Shown piece after piece: positions 48,303-59,699 of a DNA stretch of 64,000 nucleotides. Positions within the stretch are counted from its first letter, which is position 1. The number at the start of each line of letters is the position of its first letter. The translations under genes were made by a program, and so were the position numbers. The notes below the pieces were generated by a model, which saw nothing but the letters and a program-made list of their open reading frames with translations, was not told where the DNA came from and searched no databases. Source of the DNA: Apostichopus japonicus (taxonomy: Eukaryota; Echinodermata; Holothuroidea; Aspidochirotida; Stichopodidae); the NCBI RefSeq assembly GCF_037975245.1, contig NC_092571.1:12469917-12533916 (forward strand). Reading direction: 5' to 3'.

Positions 48303-48771
48303 ACTACACACATAGGCGTAGGTCCCGTAGGAGGCGGGGGCTGCAGCCCCCCCCCCCCCCCCCCCGCCGCAACCAAATTTTTTCCAATTTTTTTCGGACA
48401 CCTACTGAAAGAAAAATAAATAGCAATGAATAGCTTAAAAATGATCTCCGTGGTAATTAAAATAAAGTTGTAAGCTTGGCCGACATTACTACTGTAAAAG
48501 AGAGTTTTGACATAAATGGATCTGTATGGTTTTTCTCCATCTACATAAGATATTTGGTTGTTTACATTAGCATTTGGCGGTATACTGTGCAACTTTGACG
48601 GACCGTGCGGTACACGATGCCATGCAATATAATGAGCGATGTTTGCTTATATGATATTGGCATCGATATGTTGAACGCGCGCTTTGCGCGCGAAAAATTT
48701 TGGCTTTTTTTTTTCGGGCAAGTCATTACAGCCCCCAAATCCAATTGGGCTCCTACGCCTTTGACTACACA
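48303..48771 (+). mobile_element. 453-bp hAT-like element with 8-bp target duplication
   Basis: The element proper is 48311-48763 with imperfect inverted ends cataggcgtagg and cctacgcctttg. actacaca flanks both sides (48303-48310, 48764-48771). It contains a C17-18 run and a palindromic ttgaacgcgcgctttgcgcgc region near 48670. Confidence 0.9.
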
Positions 48772-48864
48772 CATAGACAGTTTTTGAGGCTGTTCATCGT
48801 GGAAAATGCATTTCAATGCTCACTGATATGATGTTATATCTGCTCTTTGCTTTACAAATTCGAA

Positions 48865-49095
48865 CAGGCGTGTAGCGAGTAATTGCCTGTAGGCAAACTA
48901 TCTAAGCGAAGCGCCACCATGAGTTGGCGCGAAGCGTACAAGAAAAATTTTGGCCGAAAATGCCTCCCAGATCGCTGGAAATGACACTTCCCAGGCCTTG
49001 TAAGTTGCATCTAAGCATTGTCTATTTTGAAATTACTAGCGATGTCATAAAGAAAATTTGCTCGGGGGGGGGGGGCGGTCGCCCCCTTCCCGAAA
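48865..49095 (+). mobile_element. hAT-like element, right end unclear
   Basis: Left end caggcgtgtagcgagtaatt, then a core copy (ctatctaagcgaagcgccac, gagttggcgcgaagcgtaca) and a G10 run. No right inverted end or target duplication found. Confidence 0.6.
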
Positions 49096-49576
49096 TGTTC
49101 CCCGACGACTCGGTCGAGTTCAAGACCAGCCACAGTTGGTTCCATATAGCACAATTCTACAATTGTTTAAGGCGTCCATACACACACACGCGTTATGATA
49201 GACCATATATAGTATTTATATAGATACATTAGTGAGAGAGGAAAAATGGAAACGTCAAAAATGGAGTTGTCGATGTAAGGGGTAGGGTGAGGCGCACACC
49301 CCTTCCGTAATCCTTGATCTGTCACTGGCTACCATGTTTATAATAGGGATCAGCGCATTAACTATGACTGTTCCTCTTTCTCTTCCCGAGGTCTTGGCTA
49401 TCTTCTACTCCCTCCTTTTCTCCTTTTTCCCTCTTTTTTTCTTTTTCTTTTCCCTTCCTTCCTCTCCTCCTTTTCTTTTTTTCCCCCTCCTTTTCCCTTT
49501 TTTCTTCTCTTTTTTTCTCTCCTCTTTTCCTTACCCGGGGGGCGCGCGCCCCCAACGCCCCCCCCTGGATACGCAC

Positions 49577-49579
<3 letters not shown>

Positions 49580-49621
<42 letters not shown>
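49580..49621. repeat. (TA)n microsatellite
   Basis: About 42 bp of TA dinucleotides followed by (TG)n. Confidence 0.95.
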
Positions 49622-49633
<12 letters not shown>

Positions 49634-50283
49634 CGTGTATATGTGTTGCCATAGGTATCACCTGGAGGACTTGTGCTCTGGTACACACCTTCACTTTGAG
49701 GAATATATTATATTATATATCTATTATGGTTATAGATCTCAATTTTGGGATGAGATCTGCTTGTTCATGGATTGCCAATATAATTGTTGAAATTTGTTAC
49801 TTGTGCTTATAGTGAAGAAGCCTTTGGAGCACTGTTTCTTATCAGTATTTTGAGCATCATGATATCACCAGAAAATATCAATAAATTATCATTCTGCTTT
49901 ATCAAAGCGTGCAATAATGACAAGAAGCCATTATGGAAATGTTCAGATTTAAATATAGTAGACGATAAACTCTTTTTTTAAGACAATTATGCTAACTTGG
50001 GCAAATCATTATAAGGACATGGTTGCAATTAACCAATTGGTAAGACGAGGTCATTTTACGATCAAGGCAGGTCGATTACGTAATCTCAAGAAACTTTAAC
50101 ATGATATATCGTGCTAAAGTTGGGGTCTATGCAAGCAGAGGCTTTAAGCAAGTGGTATATATGAAATATTAACGAAAAATAACATTTAGTCATGATTATT
50201 ATTATTAGAGGAGCAATAACAATGAAGTAGGTTTAACATGAACATTCGGAACTTGTTAAGCCATCTTTACGACATGGATATGA

Positions 50284-50554
50284 AATGGTCTCAGGGGCGT
50301 AGAGAGGAATTTGCCAAGGGAGGGGCGAAATCTGTTGGCAAACTATCTAAGCGTAGCGCTACCGTGAGTTGGCTCGAAATGTACAAGAAAATTTTGGCCG
50401 AAAATGCCTCCCAGATTGCTGGAAATGGCATCTCCCAGGCCTTGTAAGTTGCATCTAAGCATTTTTTATTATTTTGAAATTACTAGCGATATCATACAAA
50501 AAATATGGGGGGGGGGTTCGCCCCCCCCCCCTTGGCGAAGCGCCTGAATGGTCT
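50284..50554 (+). mobile_element. 255-bp hAT-like MITE with 8-bp target duplication
   Basis: The element proper is 50292-50546, starting caggggcgtagagaggaatt and ending ttggcgaagcgcctg. aatggtct flanks both sides (50284-50291, 50547-50554). It is close kin of 46407-46704. Confidence 0.93.
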
Positions 50555-50829
50555 AGACTAGCTATACTTACTCCTTAATTGCGATATTCAAAATAGCACT
50601 CACGTAAACAACGAGATAAAAAATGTTTTCCAAAGCTCTTTAATACATGCTCTAAAGTGTAAAAGAAATCCCAATTCGTCATTTTTCTCAATGATGGTCG
50701 CCATTTATAGCCTAAATCTAAAAAGAAGGTAATATGTACGACATGAAAATTTTTACTTACATTGTCACACTATATAGGCTCGTGTTGTAGTATAGTTGTT
50801 ACGTTGCCTGTTGGTTATTGTAAAATAAT

Positions 50830-51134
50830 GAAACACTTTCTACTTATTCGCGATTATTGATTTTTTTATAGCGCTCTCATCTACCTATTGACATTTGTCA
50901 CATTTTGTTGGTGTAATTTTCTGTCAAAATGCTCTAACGGCTATTTATTCTTCGTTTATCTGCAAATTAGAAAGGCCCGGAAAGGGTCATTTCCGGCGAT
51001 CTAGGGAGTATCTTTACTCAAAAAAATCTATTCGCTCCGCGCCAGCCTGTGGTGGCGCTCCGCTTAGATAGTGTCGAAAGCGCCCCTACAGACCATTCTC
51101 ACCCCTCTGACCAATACCCCTAGCTCCGCCACTG
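50830..51134 (-). mobile_element. truncated relative of the 26141-26529 MITE, inverted
   Basis: Matches the reverse complement of about 26141-26440: cttcgtttatctgcaaatta, atttccggcgatctagggag, the inverted core, and the end tagctccgccactg. The other end is missing. Confidence 0.85.
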
Positions 51135-51663
51135 CATGGTTAGACTATGATACTGATTTATAGCATTTGGTGGAATAGGACTTATTAAGCAAATTGCATT
51201 GTTGGAAACTTTCTATATATTATTACAACATATCCATATCTAGGATATTCAGTTTCCGAACACTTTATTTCAGTCGTTGTACTGCTCAACTATATGCAAA
51301 GCAGAAGATAACTGTCAGCCTGAACTATGATCAATGCATGATTATTTATAAATATATAGACACAGAATGATCGACGATATCTCCAAAGGAAGTATTAGCT
51401 ACCAAGAAACGTGTCGACGAGAGTCCTCAAAATTAAGGCAGTCTTAATAAATAAGTTAAACCAGGGAGTTGTATCCATAACATAGAAATTGATTCTATGA
51501 TCCATAACAACTCCCCCGTTTCACGCCGCAAATTTCTGCACACCGCCAACAACAACCATTTTAGTACTGTTTAGCACTTATTGGTCGCCGTTATTGGTCG
51601 CTACTGTTGATCACTGCAACTTCAGCCCGATGCAGAGCAGAAGAAACAAATATACGCATAAAA

Positions 51664-54600
51664 ATGGCTGACCTTCTGGGTAGCATTTTAAGCTCGATGG
51701 AGAAACCTCCAACAGTTAATGACAAAGAGAAGAAGCGAGAGAAAGGTGCCTTCTACTGATTCTGAATTAAATGAGCTTTCTTTATGAAGAAGGACTGTAT
51801 AGTATAATACAGTAAACCTAACCTATTAACAGTTTGGCTAACCTAGGCTAGCCCTCATTGTGCACAAGTCGTCCTTGTTTTAACCTAGGCCTAGTGTTAG
51901 GCTACTGTACTTGTGTTTTAAGTACTAAGTTAAAGGCTAATGTGTTACTGTTAGACTTAGTGGATTTGGCACAGCCTGACTAAGACGTTATCAGTAACAT
52001 TCATATCATTTATTGCTTCTTTTCACAACAACATACAGTATAGAACAGTCAGTTTACAGAACACCAGGTTAACAATAACAGTACATGTCGTGAAAAGGAA
52101 AGTTTTGCTAAACACCCTGGTGGGCTTGACGAGGGCACACTCCCCGAATGTGACAGTACCAAAAGAAATACATCACTATTACAGACATAACAGTGTAGAT
52201 GTTGATGTTACCCAGTAAGATGAGCCTGTGTCATGTTTCAACTATCATCCTGGAGCCTGTGTAAACATATGACCAAGTTATTTTACATCATGCTTGCATT
52301 TGCAACACCAATTTAAATGATATAGATAAGCATTGATTATGGCACTTCTTGGTATTCTTTGGCTAAATATGAAGTGTAGTTACATCAATTCGAATCGGGG
52401 GAGGGGGAAGGCAATCTGTCAAATTTCTTAAAATATAAGCTTCTGTGATTTGTGAAAAAGAGCAGGTTAATCTTAAAGAGGAAGAAATACCATGAAAGCA
52501 AGTGAAGAAATACAGTGGAGCAATTAAAGTAAACAACTAAACCTGTACTTCTTTTAATGATCATAGTACAAATTATGGACAAACATAACAAGCTTGCAAA
52601 ACTTCAGTAGGGTAGGGGGATTGAAAAGTTGCTTGCCCTGATGGCTTAAATATATGAAACATAATTTAGATTAATAAGTCAAGTCCTGAATTTCCCTTGG
52701 AGGATTTTCACTCGTTGTTGTTGTCTCATATTTTCTTTTCACTTCAATTATAATTTATTTTCTCATATTTACACAAAGTCCATACAGAAGAAAGAACAAA
52801 ATGTAGTTTAACGAGCTACTGACCACAAAAAGAAAGAAAAAAAAAGAAGATAAAAAAGGATAAAATAACAGGGAAGCGCAATGAAACACAAATATGGAAG
52901 AAACAAGAAAATGTGGAACAATTTTGAGTAAGCCTCTAAGTGACTATTTCTGTGTACAAGGTATTAAATATTTCCGATTATTTTGGAAGTTGAATACATG
53001 TGTATACATAAGGGAGATTATGAATATCCTTGATAACTAATATCTCAGTAAGCTAATTGAAGTTCTCATTGTTACAGTAACATCCAGACTCATTTCACAT
53101 GTATATGAGTGTCTTCTGTTTGTTGAGTATCCTGTGATACAGTAGTTTAGTTTCACTTTTATCGTGATTGTACCTTCTTTCAATCACCGTGAAGCGATTT
53201 ACTGATAATTTGCATAGTGTTTAATTTTCATGTTAATTGTATGTTTGATTTTAGAAAGAAAGAAACAAATGGAGAAGATGAAGGAGGAAGACAGGAAAAG
53301 GAAAAATGCTTACAGAGTTAAAGTCGAGAAACAAGTAAACGAATTTATCAATGACACAACCAAAACCAGACTGAAATTTCCACCCGTGGACAATATACGA
53401 CGGAGTATAATGTAAGTGTACGAATTCAGTCTTATCCATTCAGTTGATATGCAAAATGAAATACAGTATATAAACACGGGCACAAATGGTTCGTCCGTCA
53501 AACTACCACAATGATCATTTTGGTTGTCAATTTGCCATGAAAGATTTTTAATTAGTTTGAAAGCGGCTTAAAATCGTTAAAGATAGAACATTACCGTTAT
53601 TAACTGTATATACTTAGAAAGGAAAAAGCTAACGATACAGAGTGGACAATATCTTTGACAAGTTTGTTTTGCTGCAATGCATTTAGTCCGATCTATTTTT
53701 TTTTTTTTTTTTTTAAAGTCATGATGTAGCCGAAGTTGCAGGTGCAACATCATTCTCATTTGGTGAGAGGGAAGAGGAACGATATGTCATGCTCTTCAAG
53801 AAAGTACGTAAGCAGATTTTAATATTTTGACATGTTCATTTTGCGACATTTTTTCGAACGAATAATAATTTGCAAATTTCGCACAGACCAAAATGTTAGG
53901 CCCGGGTTGGGTTGAGGGACGACTGGACGACACTCCTGAAAGAATTTGCAGTGGATACACATTATTTTTAGTTTTGTCGGTCTGTATGGAGTTTACATGA
54001 AGTATCTGTCCATCGGTAGACTCCAAGATGCAATATTATACCCCCCCACATTCTCACTGCTTTTTGTATTAAATACCACACATAACTAAAATATTGACCA
54101 AAAGGTTGGAACCCTATCCAATCCAAGTTAATAAGTTCAACGTGGTCTTCGTCCCTGCTCCTATTTAACAAGTCAATTGAGGCAAACATGGGTTTTACAT
54201 TGATTGATGAGCAAACAGGCTCGTTACAGAAGAAGAATCATTACATTCTTCATTGCAGTTTGCTCGTGCTATGAATCGGGGGGATAACTCAGTGGTCAAA
54301 TTTTTGTGGGCTCTGAATTTTTGTCTCATGTGAAAATTGTTTGATTCACATGTAAGGAACTGAGCTGTAAAACATCATTCCACTTGCAATAGCAACCTTG
54401 ACCATCTTGCATTTGGATGATGCGATTCCGGAATAAATTATTCTCTGTGAATCATCTCTCTTTCCAAGGAATATGCCCCTACAGATGAAGAACTTAATGG
54501 TTACAGGAGAGGAGAAACGTGGGATCCAGAGGAAGCGAAAGAACTTGCAAAACAGAGGGTAAATTTGTAATCTATGGTCCTTTAAATGCTAGATCCAATT

Positions 54601-56806
54601 TTTGGCATTTGATGAAATGAGTAAAATGCAATTGGTGACTTATTTCAAATTCTCTAATGTGTTTTGAGGAATAGTTACTATTTTCAAGGTATCCAACAGT
54701 CTGTAGATGGCTCGTGTTAAATGGTGGAACGTATAAAAGTACAGTAGCACTGCGATTGCGATTGTTAGAGTAACGACCACTTCATTTACGATAAAGACAC
54801 TGACCCGGCTGCCATTATAATAATAATAATTTGAGGATTCATAAAACGGTGCTCAAGGCGCATAGAAATATTACCCTGGTCGACAATGATATCCTGTCAA
54901 ACATAGAGACAATCCCTCCACATGGCAGCAGCTAAACAGCACCCAACTGACAGTTTATCTCACAGGTCCCCATTTATACACCTGCAGGGTGAAGAGAGGC
55001 AATGGAGATCAAGTGCCTTGCCCAGCCCAAGGACACAACGTAATGATCTGGCCAGGACTCGAACCTGCAAGCCTTTAGATCACAAGTCCACTGCCATAAC
55101 CACATGACCAGAACGCTCTCATTTTGTTCACTTAATCTTATTGGATAACCAAATCTTTTTTTTTTTTAGGGGGAAAACCATACAGCATTTCCACAGTTTG
55201 TAAAGGAGAAAGAAACCTCTCTTACAAATCAAGTGTTGATTCTCTAGAGAAATGGCTGCCTCACAATTAACTTCTATGATAAGGATAGTCCCCCATACTT
55301 TGATTGAGTAGTTTCATGTGACATAAAAGACAGATACATTAAATCAATCCGGGATGGATCCAGGATTTTAAATAGGAGGGTGTGTATCGGCGAGCAGTGG
55401 CATTATTGAAGTCGACTCCCATGAATTCCCCCAAGGGGGGGGGAAAAAAAAAAATTTTGGAAATGAAATTGTGCATTCTGATGCATACATTTAGATTATA
55501 AAACTAGGTTTATAAAGTAAGACTTCATGCAAGGTTGTGCTAATTACCACATTTAAGAAATTTTGTATGTGGTTGTAAAATTAAGCTAGGGGAGCTGGGG
55601 ATGTACACTCACAAACCATCCCACCCCCATCTCCCCACCCCCTCCCCCACCCCCTGGATCTGCACCTGGATATGGATGCAGTAGGCTGTGATTCTTTGCT
55701 GCATGAGAAGGAGGCAAGAGACACTGGTCACTTATCCAGGGATGTGCCCAGGATTTCCTGAGTGCCAGTTATACTGATTTTTGAAGGTGCTCACTGCTCA
55801 GATTCCAAATGCTGGCACTTGTGTAGCTTAAGCACATACACAAGTACTAGTTTTGCTAACAATTTACATTTTTTAATTTTTTTAAAGTTTTTTACAAGAT
55901 ATTTTACAAGGGACCGATTGAGAGCCGTAAGTAATGTTTCTCGCATGCATAACTGATGCATTATTAGTCTGTATGATTTTGGCATAGGCTAGGCCCAATT
56001 TATGTTGAATATATTGTTAGGAATGTCGGGATTTTAGATGAAAATAGTGCTGGGTGGGATTCACGATGTTTAAGACAGTGCTGGGCGGTAATTTTTAGTG
56101 CTGGGCGGTGCCGCCCAGCGTGGGCACATCCCTGCTTATCTACTTTGATCCAACATGAAAGTTTGATTTTTTTGAACAGGCGGATGAAGCGGAGGAAACA
56201 CGCCTGGAGGAGGAGAGGCGGGAGCCGGTAGTCGTCGCTCCTACGACAGACTACATGGACAAATATAAGAAGATCGTTGGTGATGAAAGTGCAATCGAGG
56301 GTGCCAGGAATCTGACACCGAACAAACAGTTTGGCTTCGGTAAGACGACACCCAGCTCTTATATATGATCTGTTAACTTCCTCCAAACCTGCACATCCTC
56401 AAAAGCATTGAAGTTTTCAGATTTGTTGACATGGTTTTTTTTTTAATGCATCTGAGCACTAGAAATAAACTGCTGGTTTAGTGAGAGATTGTCTCCGTGC
56501 CAGCCACCACGCTCTGTTTTGCCCTCTCTGTCTAATTTACCCCTCTTCCCAACAATTCCCATTATTTGTCTTTGATTGTTACGGTATTTTATTTTATTGT
56601 GTCGGGAGTTTGCTATCGTTTTCCGATGTGTGTAACGTAGAGTAAGATTTTGCTTTGATCCGTTCACCGCAGTTCCAAGCGAGAACAAAAAGGACAAGCG
56701 TTCCGTGGAAGAGACTATGGACCAGATCCGAGCCAAAAAGAAGCAGAAAGCCGCAGAGTCTGAAGTAGAAGCAGCGGCCGCCAACACTAGCACTAGCGAT
56801 AGCTGA
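51664..56806 (+). CDS. SPAG7: Sperm-associated antigen 7 (R3H-domain protein), complete
   Basis: Small nuclear-type protein with an R3H single-stranded nucleic-acid-binding domain; its precise biochemical role is not settled. Exons: 51664-51745, 53255-53411, 53719-53803, 54469-54558, 56180-56339, 56673-56806. GT-AG junctions and phases all agree; 235 residues (human about 227). It starts [16 protein letters not shown], strongly conserved in the family. A basic charged helix ([20 protein letters not shown]) leads to R3H (about residues 45-108) with the R-x3-H motif RSIIH, then [49 protein letters not shown], and a C-terminus with RAKKKQK, a probable nuclear signal. It diverges from RFWD3 across a 7.4-kb spacer. 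Confidence 0.95.
51780..53254. other. SPAG7 intron 1, 5' part TAGGCCTA-rich
   Basis: 51820-51910 has the same cctaggctagccct/aacctaggcctagtgttagg word bias as the RFWD3 5' flank. The remainder is AT-rich with an A-rich stretch at 52820-52910. No other gene. Confidence 0.45.
53255..53803 (+). CDS. SPAG7: SPAG7 R3H region, motif split by an intron
   Basis: Exons 53255-53411 and 53719-53803. The R-x3-H motif RSIIH is interrupted: R, S, I and two bases of the next Ile codon are in the first exon; the last Ile base and His are in the second. The second exon's acceptor follows a T20-plus pyrimidine tract (tttaaag). Confidence 0.9.
54815..55135 (-). mobile_element. SINE with tRNA-like head (reverse orientation) in SPAG7 intron
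   Basis: On the - strand: tcatgtggttatggcagtgg, then cttgcaggttcgagtcctgg (B-box-like), and at the far end an (AAT)n-type tail (ttattattattataatgg). The middle holds gcccagcccaaggacaca-type text on the + strand. Confidence 0.7.
55345..55670 (+). mobile_element. degenerate hAT-like remnant in SPAG7 intron
   Basis: gggatggatccaggatttta on the left and cccctggatctgcacctgg on the right are imperfect inverted ends. Internal G9 and C-rich tracts. No clear target duplication. Confidence 0.5.
55731..56140 (+). mobile_element. 398-bp element with CAGGGATGTGCCCA ends in SPAG7 intron
   Basis: The element proper is 55737-56134 with inverted ends cagggatgtgcccagg and cgtgggcacatccctg. Only 6 bp (cttatc) is duplicated on both sides, so class assignment is less sure than for the 8-bp cases. 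It inserts just upstream of the exon at 56180. Confidence 0.75.
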
Positions 56807-59329
56807 TGTCTGTCCTCCTGGCTTGGATGGAGCAAGACTCGAGAGAAAGCGAGAGTATGGTGGTGTCGCTCTCCTGGTTACTATGGCAACATACACGTAG
56901 TGACGGACTTGGTCAGACGAAACAGAACTGAACCAAGGGCATGTTTCAGGTTTAACTTTGTGAAATATTTTATGCAAGGATATAACAGGAGCTTTGTCTT
57001 TTGATTGGCTTGAGAAGATCAAAATTTGACAGTACGATTTGCAGAGTTTAGACTCTACTGTAAAACAAAATGGAAAGAGAGGAAGATTTGATCATTAATT
57101 ATAAAGTTTTTGGTTCTGGAATTGGCCATGGTATATCAGATTTTTCTTAATTTCCTGATTGTCTTCGTTTTGTGCAATCACTGTCGGTAGAGGATATCTA
57201 AACATTAATGTCACAGAAAGGTAATTTCTGAACATGAAAAATAGATATTTCACATTCATTCTTAAACCAAATATTGTTTAATACATATATATATATATAT
57301 GTATAAATATGTATGTATTTATAATATATGTATGAATATATATATATATATAAATTATATTTGAAATCTTAGGGAGTTGGAAAATCCAAACAGTGAAAAA
57401 ACTTCCAGCCTTAACCGGGATTCGAACCCGGGCCTCCCGCTTTATATGCGGACACCCTAACCACTAGGCTATGGACGCTGATTGTATATATATATATCTA
57501 CCAGTAAATCACAGGTAGGTTTTCACATTCGAGAAGGAAAGGGGAAGAAGGTATCTTACTGACAAGTTCAGTGATTTGCAAATACAATATATAAAGTTAT
57601 TTGCTGGCAAATGTTCAAGCCCATGACAAAATAGTGTAACGCAATGTCATTCCAAATGGATTTGCTAAAATTTGTCTCAATGCCAACCTATTATATGTAA
57701 CAGTTTGGTATCATTAACTTTCAAGAGGGACGGGTTATTTGACCCAACTTAAGCAAGGAAAGAAAAAAAAGGTTGTATTCATCCAGTTACAGATAATTCA
57801 AGTAGATGCAAAAATTTCAGTACTTGTTATATCACAGAAATATATGTCAAAATTTTCATTCTGCTAATATTAAGCGACGTTTATAGGTAAAGTCCAATTG
57901 AAAATTGATTTTTGGATGAAAAAAGAGCCAAATATTCTATTAAAGTTTGTTGTCGAAATTTTTCTTTCTGCTTTTGTTACTTTACTATCATCTTTGACCA
58001 AAGTAAGCTCTACAGGTATTTTATGTTTTAAACTTAAAAATTTACTGTGATACCGTTTTTGGTGAGGCTAGGACCTTGCAGTAGTCAGTACTAGTGGAAT
58101 GCGGTCGTGTCACTGCGACAGCACCTCGTAGCTCGGTAGAGTCGGTGGGGGAAGTTACATGGTAGGCTGTTTAGCCTATTTAGAAGTCAAGCTCCAAGAA
58201 GTTCTTCCACCCAAGTGAATGATTAATGAGTTGAGTTGATTTCAAGATGATTTCTTTTGCTCCATCTCTCAGTGCATGTTCAATCAGAGGATTGTAAAAT
58301 TACTTCACGATACTGATTAAAAAAAAAATGGATAAATTATACGGTTGCAACAATGATCGTGAGTACTGGCTGATTTTGACTAACTTTTCCAGACTCCCTT
58401 GCCTCTCAAAATACTGCTCGACAAGTTTGTAAGCTTAGGCTAACACAAGATAGGGCATATGACCACTGATTGGTACAATATTCATCAAATCTATCGAAAC
58501 ATGAACCCAATCGTGAGTGAGAAAGAAAGAAAACTGCAGTGCTTCTTATTTTTTCTTATGTTTTGCTTTGTCTCAAGTTACAGGCCCAAAACCAGATGTC
58601 TGAAAAAAGGAGGTCCAACATTTTCTTATGTATTTCTTTATGTATGGTCTGTGAACCAGGGGAAAGGTCAAGAGAGCAAAGTGGGGTAATAACCTTGTAG
58701 GTGTCAGATAAAAGTTAAAGGGGTGTATGGTAATCCATATCACTTCATGACACTAGTCATTAATAACCGATAGTCCATGTGGACAAAAATCGCTCACCGG
58801 ATGCATGTATGTATGTCCGATATTTCCAATATGAAGGAGAATTTATTGCTTAAAGCAGAAGTAACAGATCTGAGTTCTATATGTATGGAATCCTACGGCT
58901 ACTTATTCTTTGAAAAGCTTACTTGAACGTGATCTGTAGACTCACTTGGCTTCTGTACTTAAATGTGCAATTACCACTATGCAAAACAAGTACAATATCA
59001 ATTCAGTTAATACTATCTTTTCCTGCTTCATATTACATGCATCATTGAAAAATTGTGCTTTACTATTGTGTAGACCTACAAACAGTTGAGTATTAACATT
59101 GTGAAATACTTAACCCGTAGGGTTTTCAACAAGTTTCAGAAATTCCATGAATTGCCACCTTCCATGCAGTCTCATCGTGTCATTGATATGTCCTCTAAAT
59201 TAAGGTCACGTTAGTGGCTACCCCAGTCTCCACTTGGATCAAGTGGCTAATGACTTTGGTGGAGAAAGCAGTAGCCTGTACCTCAAAGTCTCACTCTTTG
59301 TTTTAATTGAAATATCAACAAAGTTGGTG
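56807..59329. other. SPAG7 3' flank and intergenic, no gene supported
   Basis: AT-rich, with TA repeats at 57283-57355. The frame at 58459-58689 has no recognisable motif. Confidence 0.5.
57405..57480 (-). repeat. tRNA-like unit beside (TA)n, second copy
   Basis: On the - strand: ccatagcctagtggttaggg, ccgcatataaagcgg, ccgggttcgaatcccgg. Near-identical to 47493-47567, including the anticodon arm. TA repeats lie on both sides (57283-57355 and 57485-57497). Confidence 0.7.
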
Positions 59330-59687
59330 TTAAAGGCATTGAAGACTCGCGCACAAAGAAACGTCTCATGCTGGTAATTTGACCTAGTTTCGAATGAGGT
59401 GTAACAGAAGTGTTAGACACCACCATCGATCCCGGAAAATACACACAGCTTGCTACCGTCGGTAATTAGACACTAGTGTACAGTCAATACATACAACTAC
59501 GGTCAATACCCACAACAGTGGATAGCAGCGATGGACATCTCAGTTCTAGATAAAAGATAACAAGGTATCACGTTTCATTGCTGTCTGCATTTTGTAGCGA
59601 CAAGAAGAAAACTTCACTTGCAAGCAACGGAAAGTTAACTTTTTCAGAGCGCGGCACGCGGTTTGGGGCGAGTCTTCAATGCCTTTA
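59330..59687 (+). mobile_element. TTAA-type MITE, full-length copy 3
   Basis: Left end ttaaaggcattgaagactcg and right end cgagtcttcaatgccttta are near-perfect inverted repeats over about 19 bp. The interior is about 90% like copy 1 by eye (cgaatgaggtgtaacagaag, tagacactagtgtacagtca, acggaaagttaactttttca). No coding capacity. Confidence 0.92.
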
Positions 59688-59699
59688 CATTGCACTATA

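Larger units (their letters stand above)
47633..49579 (+). mobile_element. hAT-like element split by nested insertions, flanked by (AT)n on both sides
   Basis: The left end caggcgcgtatccaggattt (47633) and sequence to about 47950 match 13110-13432. The right end cctggatacgcacctg (49579) with its pyrimidine tract (from about 49380) matches the other end of that family. Left neighbour is (AT)n (47606-47632) and right neighbour is (TA)n (49580-49620), as expected if one element landed in a microsatellite. The interior holds further elements (48311-48763, about 48865-49090). Confidence 0.6.

Noticed and set aside
49358-49694. Lys/Glu-rich - strand open frame of about 100 codons
   Set aside because: Reverse complement of a T/C-rich tract at a transposon end plus an (AT)n microsatellite; low complexity only.
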